Below are positions 37,695 to 46,359 of a stretch of 64,000 nt of DNA, piece after piece (positions within the stretch are counted from its first letter, which is position 1; every line of letters starts with the position of its first letter). A program made the translations under genes and the position numbers. The notes beneath the pieces were generated by a model. That model did not search any database and was not told the DNA's origin. It saw nothing but the letters and a program-made list of their open reading frames with translations. This DNA is from Trichomonas vaginalis G3 (taxonomy: Eukaryota; Parabasalia; Trichomonadida; Trichomonadidae). The DNA is taken from assembly GCF_026262505.1 (NCBI RefSeq), contig NC_067206.1, positions 3,872,879 to 3,936,878 on the forward strand, given 5' to 3'.

Positions 37695-38096
37695 TTACAT
37701 TCCCCAAGTTTGAGGTGGTTGCGGTTGGTTATTGTTTACCCACTGTTGTGCATGGTTATATCCTCTGTTAAAGAATCTTTCACCTTGGTCCATATAGTGT
37801 CCTGCTTGGTTATAGTAGTCATTTGCTTTGTTATAATAGTTTCCTGCTTGTCTTCCTACATTGTCCATCCATCCTTGAACTTTTCCTCTTGTTTCAGGAT
37901 TTGGAATAAGATTTGTTGCATCTCGTGCTACATCCCAACCTTTCTGTACAGTTTGTATAATAGGTTGTGCTTTCTCTTTCAGTATACCTAATGTACTCAA
38001 AATCTTCCTTCCAACTCCAAATACACCTCTGGCTATTGTTCCCACTGCGGGTAAAAATCTGGATGCAACTCCTGCTAACGCGCCAAATAAACCCAT
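37695..38096 (-). CDS. pVI-like amphipathic virion protein candidate, 133 aa
   Basis: The N-terminus MGLFGALAGVASRFLPAVG is a glycine/alanine-rich amphipathic helix, followed by a second hydrophobic helix and a tyrosine/asparagine-rich repeat region (NYYNKANDYYNQAGHYMD) and P/Q tail. This layout recalls adenovirus protein VI and related membrane-lytic minor capsid proteins. Similarity is in style only. Divergent from the integrase across 16 bp (TATAGGATAAAA). Confidence 0.6.
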   Translation of the reverse strand: MGLFGALAGVASRFLPAVGTIARGVFGVGRKILSTLGILKEKAQPIIQTVQKGWDVARDATNLIPNPETRGKVQGWMDNVGRQAGNYYNKANDYYNQAGHYMDQGERFFNRGYNHAQQWVNNNQPQPPQTWGM

Positions 38097-38112
38097 TTCT
38101 TATAGGATAAAA

Positions 38113-39072
38113 ATGACGAATCCAAACAAGGACCCCTATGTTTCTAAAGCGACAAAGAAAGCACTCATGATAAAAATCTTTAGTTCAACACCAAATGCTT
38201 GGTTTATGGATATCTTGGAAAACATTCCGAGGTATAGAGAAGATGGACCACCATACTGGCTAATATTTGTCGGTCAAAACACAAGATACTGTGAAGCCAT
38301 ACCATTACAGTCCAAAAATATTTTAGATATCTTAGCAGCTTTGACAATATTCGTTGACAAATACCATCCAACAAAACTGACATCTGACTGTGAAAGTTCT
38401 TTCAAATCAGACGATATTAAAAACTATCTGCGTTCAAAAAATGTAAACCAATATTTCATTGTCGACCAAAACCATTCTGCTCTTGGTGTCATTGACGGTT
38501 GTATAAAAATGTTAAGAGACTTAAACCAACCACAAGGTGGTGAAGCAAATGAAATGTCATATGACGACAAATATAGACACTTCTCCATGGCAAAGATGAG
38601 ACAAGTTTTAAATATTTACAATAGCCGTAAACAAAAAGGTTTGGGAAACCACTCCCCCGAAGAAATGAAAAACAACCCTGACTTAGAGAAAGACTATATA
38701 TTTAATAATTTAGTCAAAAGAGACAAACAAGAAAGAATGCCGGGCTTCAAACTTCAGAAAGGTGACAAAGTAAAAATAGAAATACCTAAACGCGACCCAT
38801 ATGAAAATACTATTGACTATGACAACAATGGGAACCCGACAGGTACTCACATTCGTGTTCGTAAAAATAGAAGAAAGTATACAAGAGAATATTATGAAGT
38901 TTTAGGCAAACATGGCAAAATGTACAGACTGCAAGCAGAAGATAAAACTACTATTGTCAGACCTCGTTTCAAACTTGTCAAAGTTCAAGGTGGTATACTT
39001 TCAAAGACAGTTCCTAACAAATATAAGACAACTCCTGACGAATATGCTAAAGAAGTTGAAAATGACGACTAA
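38113..39072 (+). CDS. Maverick c-integrase (retroviral-type)
   Basis: 319 aa. RNase H-like core with acidic positions around 33 (WFMDIL), 92 (LTSDCESSF) and 128 (ALGVID), GNHSPEEM-type linker near 185, and a C-terminal SH3/chromo-like module (TREYYEVLGKHGKMYRL). Maverick integrases insert the element and give 5-6-bp target duplications, in line with the TATTG seen at the ends of E2. One open frame. The stop overlaps the convergent fibre gene by four bases. Confidence 0.88.
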   Translation: MTNPNKDPYVSKATKKALMIKIFSSTPNAWFMDILENIPRYREDGPPYWLIFVGQNTRYCEAIPLQSKNILDILAALTIFVDKYHPTKLTSDCESSFKSDDIKNYLRSKNVNQYFIVDQNHSALGVIDGCIKMLRDLNQPQGGEANEMSYDDKYRHFSMAKMRQVLNIYNSRKQKGLGNHSPEEMKNNPDLEKDYIFNNLVKRDKQERMPGFKLQKGDKVKIEIPKRDPYENTIDYDNNGNPTGTHIRVRKNRRKYTREYYEVLGKHGKMYRLQAEDKTTIVRPRFKLVKVQGGILSKTVPNKYKTTPDEYAKEVENDD

Positions 39073-40478
39073 GCATTTCTATACCATGCGTAAACTGTCA
39101 TGTAAGGTGGCATGTAGTCTTTACTTTGTCCCGTTGTTTGCGTATATCCTGAAACGCGATGTGTATGGTTTCCTCCTCCCTCAGTGTTACTCCAGTAACA
39201 ATCTATAGCAAACTTAACGTTGTCTTTAACATCATATCCTTTACCTTTTATCATTGCTGACCAATCCCAATATCTATGCTTATGCCAACCTGCTTGAGAT
39301 GTACTTAAATCTATGTAGTGACTGTGCGCAGGTAAGTTTTCACCTGAAATCGTTTTACTTCCACCTGTTTCCTTTGAAGAGTTTGCACAATACAAAAACC
39401 TGTCGACTATTTGAGTCCAAGTTCCAAAACCTAAAACTGTTTCTGGTCTGGTAGAGTTCATTGACGTATAAATAGAGCCTATAGGATATAATGTTTGAAG
39501 CATTTCTGTCTTTAATGTTTGAAGCTCTGTTTTGTCTGCTTTCTTGTCATATAAATCTTGAGCAGTGAATTTAATATTATGTTCATCCTTCATGACATAA
39601 ACATCTTTACATCTAATGTTTCTCATCGTCGTTATGTCGTCATCCGATGTTAAACCTTGTGGAAAGTTAGGAGGTTTACAATATATTGCATCCCCACCAG
39701 TTTCTTCAACCGTTCCTTCAATACTTTCTATAGCAACAGTTGTAAAACTTGTATGTGTATGGTTCTTGTCTGCTTTCTTCTCTAACTCATCGTTAACATA
39801 AGTTTTATCTGCTTTAAGGTCTAAACATCCTGAAACCCATCCTGTATCGGCTTTAGTTTTTAAAATCTTCGATGTCCGTTCATGGTACCAGTCAACCCTT
39901 TCTATAATTTCTTTATCTTTTTCATCCACATATTCCTTATCCGCCTTCTTCACTAACACACTAGCCATAAGTCCCTTATCTACCTTATTTTCAAGGCTAA
40001 CGTTTAAGTCTGTTATTTCAGATATAGAATGTGTATGAGTCTTTTTAGAATATTCGTTTTCAGCTCTTGTCACTTCACTTGACATTTTATTGTCAACATA
40101 TGTTTTGTCTGCTAGTTCAGGATGAGTATGTTCTTTTGTTGCATAAGCATTGTTAGCTCTTTCTTCTTCTTTTGCTATTGCATCGTCTACATATTCTTTG
40201 TCAGCTTTGTTGTCAACATCTGCTTTCAAAAGAAGTTCATTTATAGGTTTCTCGTTTAAAGTTCCTTTTGTTGGATTTATACAGACAGTATGGTTCTTAT
40301 TGTCTTGAAACAGAAACTCATCTGTCATTGGGTTTAATGTCAGTTTTAAGTTTCCTTCTTTCAATGACTCAGATATCTTAGAATAGTTTGAAAAGTTTGT
40401 TGTGTTCTTATTTAGAGCTTGCATAATGAGTTGTCGGTTGTGTTGTATTTCTCTCATAGACGCTGTTTCATTTGACAT
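39069..40478 (-). CDS. Tail-fibre-like protein with phage tail-collar C-terminus
   Basis: 469 aa. Residues ~80-320 contain repeated units of the form KADKEYVDD, DKTYVDNK and HTHxxxxI, typical of trimeric phage fibre shafts. The last ~145 residues (LYPIGSIYTSMNSTRPE, TWTQIVDRFLYCA, GGSKTISGENLPAHSH, DYMPPYMTVYAWYRNA) match the phage tail-collar/T4 gp10-like C-terminal domain used for receptor binding. Such a protein would decorate a capsid vertex and recognise a host cell. The frame looks whole. The leader TTTTATCTAGAATAAAA is like that of the neighbours. Confidence 0.85.
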   Translation of the reverse strand: MSNETASMREIQHNRQLIMQALNKNTTNFSNYSKISESLKEGNLKLTLNPMTDEFLFQDNKNHTVCINPTKGTLNEKPINELLLKADVDNKADKEYVDDAIAKEEERANNAYATKEHTHPELADKTYVDNKMSSEVTRAENEYSKKTHTHSISEITDLNVSLENKVDKGLMASVLVKKADKEYVDEKDKEIIERVDWYHERTSKILKTKADTGWVSGCLDLKADKTYVNDELEKKADKNHTHTSFTTVAIESIEGTVEETGGDAIYCKPPNFPQGLTSDDDITTMRNIRCKDVYVMKDEHNIKFTAQDLYDKKADKTELQTLKTEMLQTLYPIGSIYTSMNSTRPETVLGFGTWTQIVDRFLYCANSSKETGGSKTISGENLPAHSHYIDLSTSQAGWHKHRYWDWSAMIKGKGYDVKDNVKFAIDCYWSNTEGGGNHTHRVSGYTQTTGQSKDYMPPYMTVYAWYRNA

Positions 40479-40496
40479 TTTTATTCTAGATAAAAT

Positions 40497-41344
40497 ATGC
40501 TTCCAATAGAAAAAGAAAATTCAAGAGTTGCTACAACTAAACCATTAGATGAACTTTTTACTAATGTCGGTAAAAGTTTGAGACAGAGACCGTAAAGCAT
40601 GAAGGCTATCGTTTTGACTACCCATTAAGATGGCTAAGAGACCCATCTGTCACAAAAGCTATTGGCTTTCGTAGAATGAAGTTTGTGTCTGTAGAAGATA
40701 AAAGTTTTCCATTTATTGTAAGGTTTCATATAGATTATATATCTGAAGGGAAACGAAAAATGTGGGAAGAAATTGAGCTAATACAAGTTGACCTTTCATC
40801 TTCTCTACAGACTGCGTTAAAAAATATAGAAGATAAAATAAATTCATGTTATGCAAAATATGCTGATGAATATGCAAATACCGAGAGCACACTTTATGTG
40901 AGAATTGTATATGACAAACAAAATTCACAAGTGTCATTTCAAATCTACGAAGACAATCCAAAGAAAGACGAACAAATATATACAGAATTCACTGCAATGT
41001 CATGGTATTATTTGCAAAGAATGTTAAATCAGAAAGTCGAACTTCCTTTAGCAAATATTTACAGTCGATATGCAAGAGATGAACCATATTTATTTAAAGA
41101 TGTTTTCGACCCAGCTGCTATTATTGTTCATGCTTCATTTTCTGGCGCTCAAAACTCTTTCTTATGCTTGGCAAATGACTTTTACGAAAAACCTACAAAG
41201 TTATATGAACCACCAAGTGGAAGTATTTCAGACTTTCAAGTATGGTTTACTACAGATGGAAGAAAAAGAATAATTCCATTATACCATGCGTTTTACTTAG
41301 AACTTAGTTTCATATACAACTACTATCGAACGGTAAAAATATAA
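40497..41344 (+). pseudogene. Relative of the gene at window start, about one break
   Basis: The C-terminal 222 residues are open and share SDFQVWFTT and LELSFIYNY with the gene at 3-704. The preceding part contains TKAIGFRR, also shared. Divergent from the fibre gene across 18 bp. Unknown function; neighbouring virion-type genes suggest a structural role. Confidence 0.65.
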
Positions 41345-41348
41345 TTTT

Positions 41349-41591
41349 TTAATACGGTTGAGGTGTTGGATTTGGTTGCCAACTAGACTGTGGTGCAGGT
41401 TCAGGCTGTTGTATAACAGGAGCTTGTTCTTCTGGTTCAGGGTCTTTAGGTATAATACCAACAAACTGACCTACTCTTTTACCAATATTTTTGACTCCGT
41501 TCCAAATTCCTCTTCCTACGGTTTTTATTCCATTCCATATACCTCTTCCAACATTTCGAAAGAAGTTTCCTATCTTACTGAAGAAACCCAT
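41349..41591 (-). CDS. Small amphipathic protein, 80 aa
   Basis: MGFFSKIGNFFRNVGRGIWN, with an internal repeat VGRGIWNG[IV]K, then PDPEPEEQAP and a P/Q-rich end. A strong amphipathic cationic helix with a disordered tail, similar in plan to the protein at 37,695. Membrane-active minor virion protein is the likeliest reading but is inferred. Confidence 0.6.
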   Translation of the reverse strand: MGFFSKIGNFFRNVGRGIWNGIKTVGRGIWNGVKNIGKRVGQFVGIIPKDPEPEEQAPVIQQPEPAPQSSWQPNPTPQPY

Positions 41592-41609
41592 TTTACTATA
41601 TGTAAAAAT

Positions 41610-41972
41610 CTAATGTCCGCCTAGTCTCTTACGTTTCCTGTTGAGTTCCATAGCATTCTTTAACTGGAGCTCATACATTCTGTTTCTCCTCTGGTAGAAA
41701 ACATATTCTGGGTCAACTCCTGTGTTCGCGTCATCTGCATAAAGTTGTTTATATCCCACTTCAGGGTTTGTATAAAACTCTTTCCATCTCATATTTGCAT
41801 ACCATGGTGGCAAACCTAACGCAGCGTCATTTGACATGGCAGTTTGCATTTGTACATCTGTTGGCACTTGACCATGGTTTGCCATTGCAGTTTGTATTCT
41901 AACTTCATTTGGAATATTCTCTGGGTTTGGTTGTCCAGGTTGCTGTGCATTCGCTAAGTTCTGTGCGTCCAT
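41610..41972 (-). CDS. Maverick protein, 120 aa
   Basis: Polar N-terminus with an imperfect repeat (IQTAMANHGQVPTDV / MQTAMSND), central LPPWYANMRWKEFY, basic C-terminus (NRKRKRLGGH). Unknown. The leader contains ATTTTTATCTAATATTA. Confidence 0.6.
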   Translation of the reverse strand: MDAQNLANAQQPGQPNPENIPNEVRIQTAMANHGQVPTDVQMQTAMSNDAALGLPPWYANMRWKEFYTNPEVGYKQLYADDANTGVDPEYVFYQRRNRMYELQLKNAMELNRKRKRLGGH

Positions 41973-41995
41973 TTAATATTAGATAAAAATATCTC

Positions 41996-42127
41996 TTACG
42001 AGTACATATGCTGAACATTTGCAGGCATTGGTTCATCTTCATATTCTCTGTACTTTTCTGCCACGTCAAATAAATAAATGACACAATGGAAAAAACCTAA
42101 AACAAGTAGTCCTATTTCAAACCACAT
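41996..42127 (-). CDS. Small membrane protein, 43 aa
   Basis: MWFEIGLLVLGFFHCVIYLF forms one hydrophobic segment, followed by a charged tail (DVAEKYREYEDEPMPA). The start overlaps the end of the methyltransferase gene by 16 bases, suggesting translation from the same transcript. Confidence 0.45.
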   Translation of the reverse strand: MWFEIGLLVLGFFHCVIYLFDVAEKYREYEDEPMPANVQHMYS

Positions 42128-42930
42128 TTACTTACTAATAAAATTTCTTTGTTATGACACTTTCTCCGGTTTATAGGACCTCTCTCATATTCTATCTTGT
42201 CATATATAAACTCATAGTCATGTATGTCCTCTAACCATCTCATAACGGTTTCCAAACCACTTTTATCGGATGTAAAGTAAAAGCATGGATGGTTATGTAA
42301 AACGTCTAAAGTTTCTAAAGAGTCTCTCAAAGTCCAGTCTACTTGGTATTGAAAATCCCATGTGTTATAGAACGGCGGGTCCACTATAAAGAAAACATTT
42401 TCCTTGTCTTTATATTTTTCATACAACTCTGTCCAATGACATCTCACAAACTCTATACCCTCAATATATTTTTCTATGTCCTCTTTGAAAACATTTGTAT
42501 AGTTAAGATATAAAACTTTTGACATAAGTGTTTCAATGTCATGAACTCTTATAGAACCACTATATAATAGTCTAGCAGATATACTATCCCAGTCTATATA
42601 TTCTGCTTTTTTCAAAACCTCTCTCACAATATTTTTCTTATCTAATGGTATACGTTCCATCTTACCTATAGGTATCTTTTCTTTTAACTCTTTCAATATA
42701 TTGTTTGTGTCTGGAATATGTTTGAGACGGTTCATATAGTTGTCGAAGTCATTGCATATAATCTTTGAGTCTGGGAATATTGTATGGCACAAATGGGATA
42801 TATAGAAACTTCCACCGAACAAATCTACAAATGTTAGACCATTCGGTAGTTTCTTAAGTTCTCTCAATAGAATATCTTTACATCTACTCTTATTTCCAAA
42901 GAAGGGTAACGGTGGTTTTGTAAAATTCAT
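42112..42930 (-). CDS. D12-class adenine-N6 DNA methyltransferase
   Basis: 272 aa. SAM-binding start PFFGNKSR (9-16) and VDLFGGSF (35-42), catalytic DPPF (184-187), and the C-terminal FTSDKSGLE region. Same layout as Dam/DpnIIA (typically ~270-280 aa), which methylate adenine in short sites. In a Maverick it may protect or mark element DNA. N6-methyladenine is reported as abundant in Trichomonas, from memory. A 180-bp piece of this gene has been copied into the end of E1. Whole here. Confidence 0.88.
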   Translation of the reverse strand: MNFTKPPLPFFGNKSRCKDILLRELKKLPNGLTFVDLFGGSFYISHLCHTIFPDSKIICNDFDNYMNRLKHIPDTNNILKELKEKIPIGKMERIPLDKKNIVREVLKKAEYIDWDSISARLLYSGSIRVHDIETLMSKVLYLNYTNVFKEDIEKYIEGIEFVRCHWTELYEKYKDKENVFFIVDPPFYNTWDFQYQVDWTLRDSLETLDVLHNHPCFYFTSDKSGLETVMRWLEDIHDYEFIYDKIEYERGPINRRKCHNKEILLVSKCGLK

Positions 42931-43015
42931 TTATATATAATAATAAAAATGTTTTTTCCTGAAAAGTGACAGAAAAGTGACAAAACATGAAAACATATAT
43001 AATTTGTGAAAAGCG

Positions 43016-43213
43016 ACACATTATATAATGTTTTCGACCCAGAAGAAGGCTTCTTCCCAGAAGCAATGGAGGAAGAAGAAGAGTCCTCCGAATTCACACC
43101 AGAAGACTAACAATTTTCCGAATAAAAACTTCATTTATACTAAACATCTTCGGGGCTAGAAGGGGCGCAGCCCCTGGAAGCCCCACTACCTTTTTTTTTT
43201 TTTTTTTTTTTTT
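43016..43213. repeat. E2 right TIR including the 3' end of another left-gene allele
   Basis: From ACACATTATATAATG onward the sequence encodes, on the plus strand, FDPEEGFFPEAMEEEE and SSEFTPED. That is the end of the E3-type left gene, not of E2's own. Then come the tip hairpin and a 23-T run. 42,931-43,015 is AT-rich with two GAAAAGTGACA repeats. The right TIR is thus of a different allele from the left. Confidence 0.85.
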
Positions 43214-43218
43214 TATTG

Positions 43219-43450
43219 TAAAATAATATAAGTAATAAAAATTGAGACCCCTCCCTGTTTTTGATGTTTTGTCACTTTTTCGGTAATTCTTATTGTTTCA
43301 TTAAAAAGTTGATTTTCTAAAACCCCAATATTTACAGTAGGTGTTTGTACAAAATTAAAATCCGATATATAAGATATCTGGGGTGATTTTGCATCATAAA
43401 ATAACAACGATAGGAGAAGTTTGGTCTTTTGGACACCCTTAAGGAACAGA
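43219..43450. promoter_or_regulatory. Upstream region of the host sulfatase gene
   Basis: An initiator-like TCATAA (43,394-43,399) matches the Trichomonas Inr pattern TCAYWW but is about 55 bp from the ATG, farther than usual. At 43,270-43,289 is GTCACTTTTTCG, the complement of the inner TIR motif of the insertion in the E2 ATPase. Nothing else is seen. Confidence 0.3.
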
Positions 43451-45283
43451 ATGAATTCGTATTTTTTCATCATTCTTTATTACCTAGCAATATGGATATT
43501 CATCTTTGAATGTTCAAGGCTTAGACATAAAACTCAAACTATCAACGCCATTAAGAACGCTTTTCAAATTGTAATATTTTGCTATTGGGTTTTAATTTTT
43601 TTAATAACAGGAACTTTAACTAGTGCAATTAAAAAGTCTCCAACAATTTTTTCAATCCCATTAATACTGCTGATTTTCTCTGTTAAATTTTTCCAAATCA
43701 AGAAACCTTCTTACACTGTAATGTCTAAAGAATGCTTGCGAATTTACTATCTCAATATGTTCGAATCCTTTGCAGTTTGCATTTTATCTTCATTAGCAAT
43801 AGGCTTCATTAAAAATATTTATCAATTATCAGGTTCTATTTATTTTGATGAATTGAAGGAACTTATAATTCAGCGAGAATATGCAGGTAAAACAGAATTC
43901 ATTTATTCATTTTCAACAAATTACTTTTTGCCAGCATTATTACCATCCCTTTACATATTTTACGCATTTATCAAATATTCTAGAAGTACTCTATATATCA
44001 GATATATTAACATTAACATAAATCTAGATTATCGTATGCTATCAATAATAAATATTTTCTTTGTCGTGGTTGCATTTTATTCTACAATAAAAACTACAGG
44101 TTCTTCTAGTTTGAACTTTTACAATCATAACTATGTTTTCCCTAATCCGCAAAACCTAGTTTTCCCCGAAAAAAAGAAAAACGTAATTTTTATTAGTTTA
44201 GAATCGTTTGAATCTAGCTTCATATCACAAGAACATGGAGGCCTAATGGAAACTAGTTACTCACCTTATATAGAAAGCTTGGCTTTAGATACAAATAACG
44301 TTCATTTCTCAAACCACACTGAACCAGATAAGCTTGGTGGTACTTTGCAATTATATCGCAACAGGTTCACAGTAAGCGCTAACTTTGCTGTCCAATGCGG
44401 CTTTCCTTTCAAATGGCAAGGAGATCGAGCTCAAAACAAAGGAGATAACACAAGCACATTCTATTATACACAAGCCCAATGTCTTGGTGATGTTTTAAAG
44501 AAGAATGGATATGATACACATGCAATTTACGGTACTTTTGATGAAGATTGGAGTATCGGATTTGTTTTCAAGCATCATGGCTTTGATCACTGCCACAGTA
44601 GTGTTAATTTAGCCAATAAAAGGTGGTTTGTACCGGATCATGTACTTTTCAAGTACCAAAAAGATTTAATTGACAAGATTTACAAAGAAAATCCGAAAAA
44701 GCCATTTTTATTATATATCACATCTATAGACACACATGAACCTGGTTACATATGTAAATTGTGTCCTCCGAATGGAACAAAATTACAGAGACTTTTCAAC
44801 TGTTTGAGCAATCAAATTAAAGATTTACTTGACTGGATGAAGACAAAACCATGGTACAATGATACTTTAATTGTTCTTCATGGAGATCATGTAAGAAGAG
44901 ACACAAGTGTACAAGAACTTGCTCAGAAAAACAACTATCCAAGAAGAATCTTTAATGTATTCATTAACTCTGAATTGAAGCGAGCGAATAACACTGGAAG
45001 AGTTTTCACTCACTTCGATATGTTCCCAACAATTTTAGCTGCTGCAGGAGTTAAAATAAAAGGAGATAAGCTTGGTTTAGGTGTCAATTTGTTTTCAGGG
45101 AAGAAAACATTGCTGGAAAAGTTCAGTCAAGACTTTGTTGATGAAAATCTTGAGTCTGTTTACAATTGGTATCAAAAGGTATTTCATGATGATGGAGCTT
45201 TGAATTGCTTTGATCGTGATGATTTATGTGTTTTAGCAAAAATCTATCCAGAAAAGGAAAAGATTACTCCAAAGAAAAAGTGA
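43451..45283 (+). CDS. Membrane sulfatase / phosphoglycerol transferase-like protein
   Basis: 610 aa from MNSYFFIILYYLA; the upstream in-frame extension has no ATG. Five or six hydrophobic helices lie in residues 3-215. A soluble alkaline-phosphatase-fold domain follows: NVIFISLESFESSF at ~243-256 (metal and nucleophile region), SIDTHEPGY at ~425, LHGDH at ~476 (second metal site) and THFDMFPTILAAAG. This plan equals bacterial LtaS/MdoB-type phosphoglycerol transferases and related sulfatases. It probably acts on glycolipids or surface glycans; the exact substrate is unknown. It looks intact and is the only clear host gene here, directly beside E2. Bacterial origin is possible. Confidence 0.8.
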   Translation: MNSYFFIILYYLAIWIFIFECSRLRHKTQTINAIKNAFQIVIFCYWVLIFLITGTLTSAIKKSPTIFSIPLILLIFSVKFFQIKKPSYTVMSKECLRIYYLNMFESFAVCILSSLAIGFIKNIYQLSGSIYFDELKELIIQREYAGKTEFIYSFSTNYFLPALLPSLYIFYAFIKYSRSTLYIRYINININLDYRMLSIINIFFVVVAFYSTIKTTGSSSLNFYNHNYVFPNPQNLVFPEKKKNVIFISLESFESSFISQEHGGLMETSYSPYIESLALDTNNVHFSNHTEPDKLGGTLQLYRNRFTVSANFAVQCGFPFKWQGDRAQNKGDNTSTFYYTQAQCLGDVLKKNGYDTHAIYGTFDEDWSIGFVFKHHGFDHCHSSVNLANKRWFVPDHVLFKYQKDLIDKIYKENPKKPFLLYITSIDTHEPGYICKLCPPNGTKLQRLFNCLSNQIKDLLDWMKTKPWYNDTLIVLHGDHVRRDTSVQELAQKNNYPRRIFNVFINSELKRANNTGRVFTHFDMFPTILAAAGVKIKGDKLGLGVNLFSGKKTLLEKFSQDFVDENLESVYNWYQKVFHDDGALNCFDRDDLCVLAKIYPEKEKITPKKK

Positions 45284-46004
45284 CCTGCATTTGACCCAAA
45301 TGTAGAGATTTTATAAAGATATATTAATATAATTTTTATATAAACTCATTTTTATCATCGCACTAAGCTCGCTCGTTTTCATTATAGAATTTATGACATC
45401 AATGAAATGATATTTAGCTATCATGTTTTACGATTGGTATATATATATATACATAAAATCTTTGATAGAATTGCAAAGCTAATTCAAAACATTTTGCTAA
45501 ATATAGAAATAAACAAATATTATACTTATTTTGCTGCCATGAAATAATAGTTCTGTGAAGCATCTGCAACTAAACAATTGAATCCACATATTGCTCGTCA
45601 TTCAAGGAGTCAACCGAAGCAATTCCTTCGTTGGATGCTTTCTATGCAAATTTAAATGCTTCATCATTTTTTGAATTTATTTCAAATCTAAATATAGTCA
45701 TGTTCAGCATGAGATAAGCCTGATAGGTGTTTCTGGCGCTCCGTAGGCGACAATCATATCTTCTGTCTTTTTTTAAGCTGCATTGGCTTTTTTTGAGGTT
45801 CTCTGATTTCATCATGGATATCGTCGTTGAATTTCTGCAAGATATCTCCAGTACTAACAAATCATTCTATTTAATAATCCACGAATTGACGTATCTGTTG
45901 TTTAAAACTTTTTTACAGTAAGTTTACCCTTAAAAATTTATTCCAATAAATACATGGTTTTTATTTTGTTTTATCATCTTGGTCACGTATATGAACTTTT
46001 CCAT

Positions 46005-46304
46005 TCATAATATCTTGTGTAGGGGGATTAAATTAACATAATATGGAGAATCTCCAAAATAATCTTGAAGCTTAGGAAAGATTTCTGTAATTGAATGCTC
46101 CGAGAACTGCTGTGCAACTTCAATGACTGTTGTACAATTTTCATATTTTCCGCTGAAAATTTGCTTTTTTACTTTGTTCATATCGTACTTGATAAAAGAT
46201 ATTGAATTTTCTTTCCCTTTTGGCCATTTTCCTTTATAAACCGCATTCAATACCATATATAATGTTCTAAGGTAGTCACAAAATCTAAGTAGTGAGGCTC
46301 TCAA
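46005..46304 (-). pseudogene. Unidentified gene fragment
   Basis: About 80 coding-like residues (MVLNAVYKGKWPKGKENSIS, VIEVAQQFSEHSITEIFPKL). No known domain, no ATG at a sensible place. Its upstream end runs into a 21-bp inverted repeat, after which the frame is lost. Probably a decayed host gene piece. Confidence 0.3.
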
Positions 46305-46359
46305 AAATTGAACCGTACTCCATACAAAATTTGTGTACCCTCACTACTTAGATTTTGTG
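46277..46359. repeat. Inverted repeat, 21-bp perfect arms
   Basis: Arms CACAAAATCTAAGTAGTGAGG and its complement with a 41-bp loop. It sits at the edge of the gene fragment. Could be a tiny MITE or a fold-back scar from break repair; no target duplication is visible. Confidence 0.6.

Larger units (their letters stand above)
16286..43213 (+). mobile_element. Maverick/Polinton copy E2, end to end
   Basis: Bounded by inverted tips GGTAGTGGGGC...GAAG, preceded by a 22-A run on the left and followed by a 23-T run on the right, and flanked by the direct repeat TATTG (16,281-16,285 and 43,214-43,218). The 5-bp duplication and ~27-kb length fit the Maverick superfamily. It contains all hallmark genes: B-family polymerase, retroviral-type integrase, packaging ATPase, SF3 helicase and major and minor capsid. 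No adenain-type cysteine protease was recognised. It is broken, with about a dozen breaks plus a 1.5-kb insertion in the ATPase gene; capsid, polymerase, integrase, fibre and methyltransferase genes each read as one frame. Likely recent. Confidence 0.95.

Noticed and set aside
16286-43213. Adenain-type cysteine protease expected in Polintons
   Set aside because: No frame with a convincing catalytic His/Cys pattern was found; I do not claim one.
45642-45860. 72-aa frame in the host spacer
   Set aside because: No start context, no domain and no homologue in the window.
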